In this document: one piece after another, positions 31,181 through 34,722 of the stretch | How positions within the stretch are numbered: the stretch's first letter is position 1 | Layout of the letters: each line of letters opens with the position of its first letter | Source of the DNA: a bacterium | Lineage (GTDB): Bacteria > Bacillota > Clostridia > Oscillospirales > Acutalibacteraceae | Reading direction: 5' to 3' | Length of the DNA: 34,722 nt | NCBI GenBank assembly: GCA_020624805.1 | Contig: JAHKVW010000116.1 | Span: 1 to 34,722 of the forward strand | The notes under the pieces: generated by a model | What the model saw: only the letters and a program-made list of their open reading frames with translations | Database searches by the model: none | What the model was told of the DNA's origin: nothing | Position numbers and translations under genes: made by a program

Positions 31181-32449
31181 ATGGATCATTTCAAACAAAC
31201 CGTGCGGCATGACGCCGTGCGTGTCAGACAATATATCATCTCATTCTTCAAATGGTCGCTGATCGCGGTGGTCACCGGAGGGATCGGCGGCGCGCTGGGC
31301 GCGGGATTTCGCTGGGCGATCACCTACGTCACCGATATCCGCACGGCGAATCCGTGGCTGTGCTATCTGCTGCCCGCGGGCGGCGTCATCATCGCCTTTT
31401 TGTACCGCGTCACCAAGCTCAGCGGTCACGCGGACACCAACCTGATCATTAACTCGGTGCGCTCCGAAGACAAGGTTCCCATCACCTTAGCGCCCGTGAT
31501 CTTTCTGTCCACCGTCATCACCCACCTCTTCGGCGGATCGGCGGGTCGAGAGGGCGCGGCGCTGCAGCTCGGCGGCTGTATCGGCAGCTTCATCGGCAGG
31601 GTCGTCAGACTCAATGAAAAGGACATGCCCATCGCCCTGATGTGCGGCATGAGCGGACTGTTCTCCGCGCTGTTCGGCACACCCCTGACCGCTACCGTGT
31701 TCGCGATGGAGGTCATCTCGGTCGGCATTATCTATTACAGCGCCTTTCTGCCATGCATCGTCGCGGCGCTGACAGCCTTCGGCGTCACCAACCTGTTCGG
31801 ACTGTCACCGACCAAATACGCGCTTGAGGACATCCCCCAGCTGAACATCGTCAACATCCTCACGGTCGCCGTGATCGGGATCGCGGCGGCGGTGCTGAGC
31901 ATCATATTCTGCTTCACTCTGGAGAAAACGCATCAATACGCTGTGCGATTCTTCCGCAACGAATACCTGCGCACTGCCGTGGGCGGTACGGCGATCGCCC
32001 TCTTGACCCTGCTGATCGGTACACGCTACAACGGTATCGGCGGCGAGGTCATCGCCGAGGCGATCACGCAGGGCAAGGCGCTGCCCTATGACTTCATCCT
32101 CAAGATGGTGTTCACCGTGATCACCATCGGCTTCGGCTACAAGGGCGGCGAGATCATTCCCACCTTCTTCATCGGCGCCGCGATGGGCGCGACCATCGCT
32201 CCCCTGCTGGGGTTACCCGGCTCCTTCGGTGCGGCGGTCGGACTGATCGCGCTGTTTTGCGCCGTGGTCAACTGCCCCATCGCCTCCGTCATCCTCTCGA
32301 TCGAGCTGTTCGGGAGCAGCGGGCTCATTTTCTTTGCTGTTGCCCTTTGCGTCAGCTACATGCTGTCGGGCTACTACAGCCTGTATTCCGGACAAAAGAT
32401 CATGTACTCCAAGCGCCGGGCGAGATACATCAACAAACAGGCTAAATAA
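31181..32449 (+). CDS. CLC-family anion channel/antiporter, fluoride-subtype features
   Basis: A 422-residue polytopic membrane protein of the CLC family. The anion-pathway blocks are GHADTNLII (82-90) where chloride CLCs have GSGIP, GREGA (122-126) with gating glutamate E124, and GYKGGEIIP (319-327). The NLI block and the non-proline after GREG are traits I associate with the CLC-F fluoride/proton antiporter branch, so fluoride export is plausible, but the GREGA variant leaves this open. No fluoride riboswitch was recognised upstream. GAAGGGA precedes the ATG. The lipoprotein gene follows 23 bases downstream, probably in the same transcript. Confidence 0.9.
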   Translation: MDHFKQTVRHDAVRVRQYIISFFKWSLIAVVTGGIGGALGAGFRWAITYVTDIRTANPWLCYLLPAGGVIIAFLYRVTKLSGHADTNLIINSVRSEDKVPITLAPVIFLSTVITHLFGGSAGREGAALQLGGCIGSFIGRVVRLNEKDMPIALMCGMSGLFSALFGTPLTATVFAMEVISVGIIYYSAFLPCIVAALTAFGVTNLFGLSPTKYALEDIPQLNIVNILTVAVIGIAAAVLSIIFCFTLEKTHQYAVRFFRNEYLRTAVGGTAIALLTLLIGTRYNGIGGEVIAEAITQGKALPYDFILKMVFTVITIGFGYKGGEIIPTFFIGAAMGATIAPLLGLPGSFGAAVGLIALFCAVVNCPIASVILSIELFGSSGLIFFAVALCVSYMLSGYYSLYSGQKIMYSKRRARYINKQAK

Positions 32450-32472
32450 TTCGCTTCTTCAGGAGAACTGCC

Positions 32473-33873
32473 ATGTCATACAACATTGTTCATAAAATCT
32501 CATCCGCAGTCTGTATCCTCGCGCTGCTGTTCTGCCTCACCGCCTGCGGAAACAACAAGAATACGGCGTGCGATACAGAAACCGCCACATCGGATACCGC
32601 GCCGATGCTCAAGGATCCGGATAACATGCCCGAAGTGACGCTGAGCGCCGATATCGACTGGCAGAGCCTGTACTATGAGCGTTTACGCTCGCTCGACAGC
32701 GAGGCATATCCCCGATGCGCTCTGATCTATCTCAACAACGACGAGGTGCCCGAGCTGTTTCTGGATACCGACGACGAGAAGCATGACGATATGCTGACCT
32801 ATGTCACCGAGAACGGTCTGTTCACTATCTCGGAAGACCTCATGGCAGCGGAGCAGACCGACTTCTCCTATCTCGAAAAGACAGGCAGGTTCCTGCTCAG
32901 CAACAAGGACAGCCAAATCATCAATAATGTCGCGGACAAGACCACCGGGAAAGCCACTACGCAAAGGAGCCGCTACGCGTGGATCTGCTACTTCAACGGA
33001 GAACTGCAGGATATCACCTATTATCTGACGGAAGACCGTCTCGGCGACGGGGATCCGTACACCAAGATCTCGGATCTGACCCAAAACCCTTCCGTTTCGA
33101 TAAAAGCGGATCTTCCCACGGCGATCAAGGATTACTATGACGTCGATCAGGCAAAAACACCCGAGTTTATGTCGGTCGACGGTATGATCGACAGCTTGAA
33201 GGGCGATCGGAAGGCTCCGGATCGTAAGGCGGGCGACTACAGCGGCGATGTCCATTCTCTCGTGAGTACCTACAAGGACGTATCCGGCAAGGTGGTCATC
33301 TCCAATAAAGAGAAAACCCTGCATTATCGCATCCCTCAGATCGATCTGGAGGGTGAAGAGATCGAAGCCATCAACAAAGAGATCCTCGAATTATTCAATG
33401 AAGGGGTCGCTATGATCGAGAACCCCGACCGCAAGGCGACCGATCACCCTGGTTATCAGACCGCCGATTATTCGGTATACGGTCAAAACGGCGTACTGTC
33501 CCTGGTCATCAGCACGATCGGCTTCGGCGGTTCGGATTCACCCGATCAGCATTTCATCTATAACATCGATATTACCGCCAAAAAGAAGATCGACAACCTC
33601 TGTCTGCTCAACAGCTACGGCGTAGATCCTCAGCTCATCGAGACCGCTTTTACAGAGCAGGTCGGGCAGTTCTTCACCAAAGATCAATTTCCCGCGGGAA
33701 CATCCGAGGACGTCATCGACGGCCTGTACCGGGAAACGGTAGAGATGTTCTCCCCTGTCGACGTTTTCAACCTTATGTATTTTGACGACGCCGGCAATCC
33801 GACGGTACTCTACCGTCAAAAACAGCTCGCCGGCGAGCCCTATGTAGAGAAAGCCCTGACCCTCTATCCGTGA
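32473..33873 (+). CDS. Lipoprotein with a DUF3298/RsiV-like C-terminal region
   Basis: A 466-residue secreted lipoprotein. The signal peptide ends in the lipobox LTAC at residues 22-25, so Cys25 would be lipidated. Residues 45-240 form an acidic domain without a name I know. From about 265 onward, the pattern LHYRIPQIDLEGEEIEAINK followed by TADYSVYGQNGVLSLVIST resembles the DUF4163/DUF3298 arrangement of RsiV- and PdaC-like proteins. GGAGAA precedes the start. No sigma-factor gene is adjacent, so an anti-sigma role is unsupported. A strong terminator follows. Confidence 0.82.
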   Translation: MSYNIVHKISSAVCILALLFCLTACGNNKNTACDTETATSDTAPMLKDPDNMPEVTLSADIDWQSLYYERLRSLDSEAYPRCALIYLNNDEVPELFLDTDDEKHDDMLTYVTENGLFTISEDLMAAEQTDFSYLEKTGRFLLSNKDSQIINNVADKTTGKATTQRSRYAWICYFNGELQDITYYLTEDRLGDGDPYTKISDLTQNPSVSIKADLPTAIKDYYDVDQAKTPEFMSVDGMIDSLKGDRKAPDRKAGDYSGDVHSLVSTYKDVSGKVVISNKEKTLHYRIPQIDLEGEEIEAINKEILELFNEGVAMIENPDRKATDHPGYQTADYSVYGQNGVLSLVISTIGFGGSDSPDQHFIYNIDITAKKKIDNLCLLNSYGVDPQLIETAFTEQVGQFFTKDQFPAGTSEDVIDGLYRETVEMFSPVDVFNLMYFDDAGNPTVLYRQKQLAGEPYVEKALTLYP

Positions 33874-33893
33874 TTAACGATCGTTCAACTAAA

Positions 33894-33928
33894 AAGCTCC
33901 CTCTGTCACCGACAGAGGGAGCTTCATT
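33894..33928 (+). terminator. Terminator after the lipoprotein gene
   Basis: AAGCTCCCTCTGTC and GACAGAGGGAGCTT form a perfect 14-bp stem with a 3-base loop, followed by CATTATAAG. The T run is poor, but the stem is very strong. Confidence 0.75.
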
Positions 33929-33941
33929 ATAAGTTATGGAA

Positions 33942-34056
33942 GGCTCCCTTTGGTAAAGGTACCCCCGTTGGGGGAATGTCCGAAGGACAAGGGGGGAGCC
34001 GCTTCCGGCGAGGAGGCTGTCACCGGACACTCGTGTCCGGTGACTGAGGGATTGTA
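33942..34056. repeat. GGTACCCCCGTTGGGGGAA-type intergenic repeat, copy 2
   Basis: It starts GGCTCCCTTTGGTAAAGG, shares its central ~57 bases with the copy at 30789, and ends with the hairpin CACCGGACAC/GTGTCCGGTG followed by ACTGAGGGATTGTA, the reverse of the sequence at 17580. No gene lies between 33874 and 34159. Confidence 0.8.
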
Positions 34057-34159
34057 TCAATCGTCCAAGCGTCAGCGAGATACAATTTCCTTAACTTAAT
34101 GAAATTGTGCAAAAAGCAGAGGGAGCTTTATTGATTCTATTGTTCAACGCAAACGGGGA

Positions 34160-34722
34160 TCAGACCTTCTTGCCGATGGTAAGCTCCTGATCCAGACCGA
34201 GGAGCCAGCGCTGGAGCAGGGTCGCGTCGACTACATCAAGATCGCCGTTCTGATCGACGTCGCCGCGCTTTTTGAGGGAAGCGGTCGGGTTCTTTGAGCC
34301 GGCGAGCACGCGCTGGATTTGGGTCACGTCGAGGATCGTGATCTTGCCGTCTTCATCGGCGTCGCCGAGCAGTTGAGGTCCTATGACCTTGAAGTCGACG
34401 CTCTTTGTGTTGTTGAAATATAGCGCCTCCGGCACCGTATGGTTCGGGTTAACTTCTACGGTTGCCGTATAATCACCCGGCGGCAGCTGCGCCTTAAAGC
34501 TGTAAAACAGATAACCCGAACAGTAATCTGTAGTAGGGATACGAATAGAGCTCGGAAGAGCATAGCTCTTTTGCAAAACCACCTCTTCCTGCGCGTCGGT
34601 CACCGTGAGCCGTGTAGATATCCCATCTTCCTGATTGAAATAGTCAACTGCCGATTGATTCCTCAGGTACGGGCAGAAATAGATCGTCGCGTCTTTGGAA
34701 AACTCTGTTTTAGATTTTTTAA
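34160..34722 (-). CDS. CARDB-like/dockerin secreted protein, 5' end outside the window
   Basis: The minus-strand frame stays open to the window edge, so at least 186 C-terminal residues are visible and the start is beyond 34722; an internal GTG at 34603 is not the real start. YSFKAQLPPGDYTATVEVNP followed by NHTVPEALYFNNTKSVDFKV has the beta-sandwich pattern of CARDB domains, often used in surface proteins. It is followed by a dockerin pair, GDADEDGKITILDVTQIQRV and GDVDQNGDLDVVDATLLQRW. The protein is therefore predicted to be attached to a cellulosome scaffold. Any catalytic domain would be further upstream, outside this window. Confidence 0.88.
   Translation of the reverse strand, partial: KKSKTEFSKDATIYFCPYLRNQSAVDYFNQEDGISTRLTVTDAQEEVVLQKSYALPSSIRIPTTDYCSGYLFYSFKAQLPPGDYTATVEVNPNHTVPEALYFNNTKSVDFKVIGPQLLGDADEDGKITILDVTQIQRVLAGSKNPTASLKKRGDVDQNGDLDVVDATLLQRWLLGLDQELTIGKKV

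Noticed and set aside
32473-33873. Anti-sigma factor of the RsiV type
   Set aside because: Only the C-terminal pattern is similar; the protein is a lipoprotein without a cytoplasmic anti-sigma domain, and no sigma-factor gene is adjacent.

Overview
The window looks like a chromosomal stretch from a cellulosome-bearing gut Clostridia, most likely a Ruminococcus-like member of the Oscillospiraceae. The reasons are duplicated dockerin motifs (GDxDxDG...DATxxQR) in three secreted proteins, one at the left edge, one just inside it and one at the right edge; sigma-A type promoters; strong AGGAGG ribosome binding sites; and many short intergenic repeats of the kind found in this group. No tRNA, rRNA or CRISPR array was seen.

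Layout. 1-2.9 kb: two dockerin proteins, one truncated by the window edge and one with a signal peptide and BspA-type leucine-rich repeats. 3.0-3.8 kb: an MNT/HEPN toxin-antitoxin pair. 3.8-13.8 kb: a mobilizable, plasmid-like integrated element. Its left half is a minus-strand operon encoding a ~1000-residue single-chain RNA polymerase of the double-psi beta-barrel type, resembling YonO and the eukaryotic RNA-silencing RdRPs, translationally coupled to an unknown 282-residue protein. Its right half, divergent, encodes a Cys-rich VLP-type protein, ParM, ParR, a MobC-like protein, a MobP relaxase, a ParB-like protein, a small conserved-looking protein and a large serine recombinase. No recognisable replication initiator is present. 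13.8-14.4 kb: a hairpin-dense noncoding segment between two copies of the recombinase-gene tail.

14.6-34.7 kb is more ordinary and GC-richer: a membrane Ser/Thr kinase with zinc ribbon, PASTA and SH3 domains; a phosphoribosyltransferase; a proB-proA-proC-patatin operon; purC; a C_GCAxxG_C_C protein; an M16C protease; a BlaI-type regulator; a DHHW/MBOAT pair for O-acylation of an envelope polymer; a four-helix-bundle protein; a zinc-ribbon membrane protein; a CLC transporter with fluoride-subtype features; a lipoprotein; and a CARDB-like/dockerin protein running off the right edge.

Two things stand out. First, the RNA polymerase-like gene on a mobilizable element: five sequence blocks including the D-Y-D-G-D catalytic centre are present. 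Second, at least four families of interspersed repeats. One of them, with AATTAGGAATTAGG-type termini, occurs as three short gene-less copies and also brackets the four-helix-bundle gene, suggesting a gene-carrying form with non-autonomous derivatives. Some copies abut or supply host stop codons or lie within transcript leaders.
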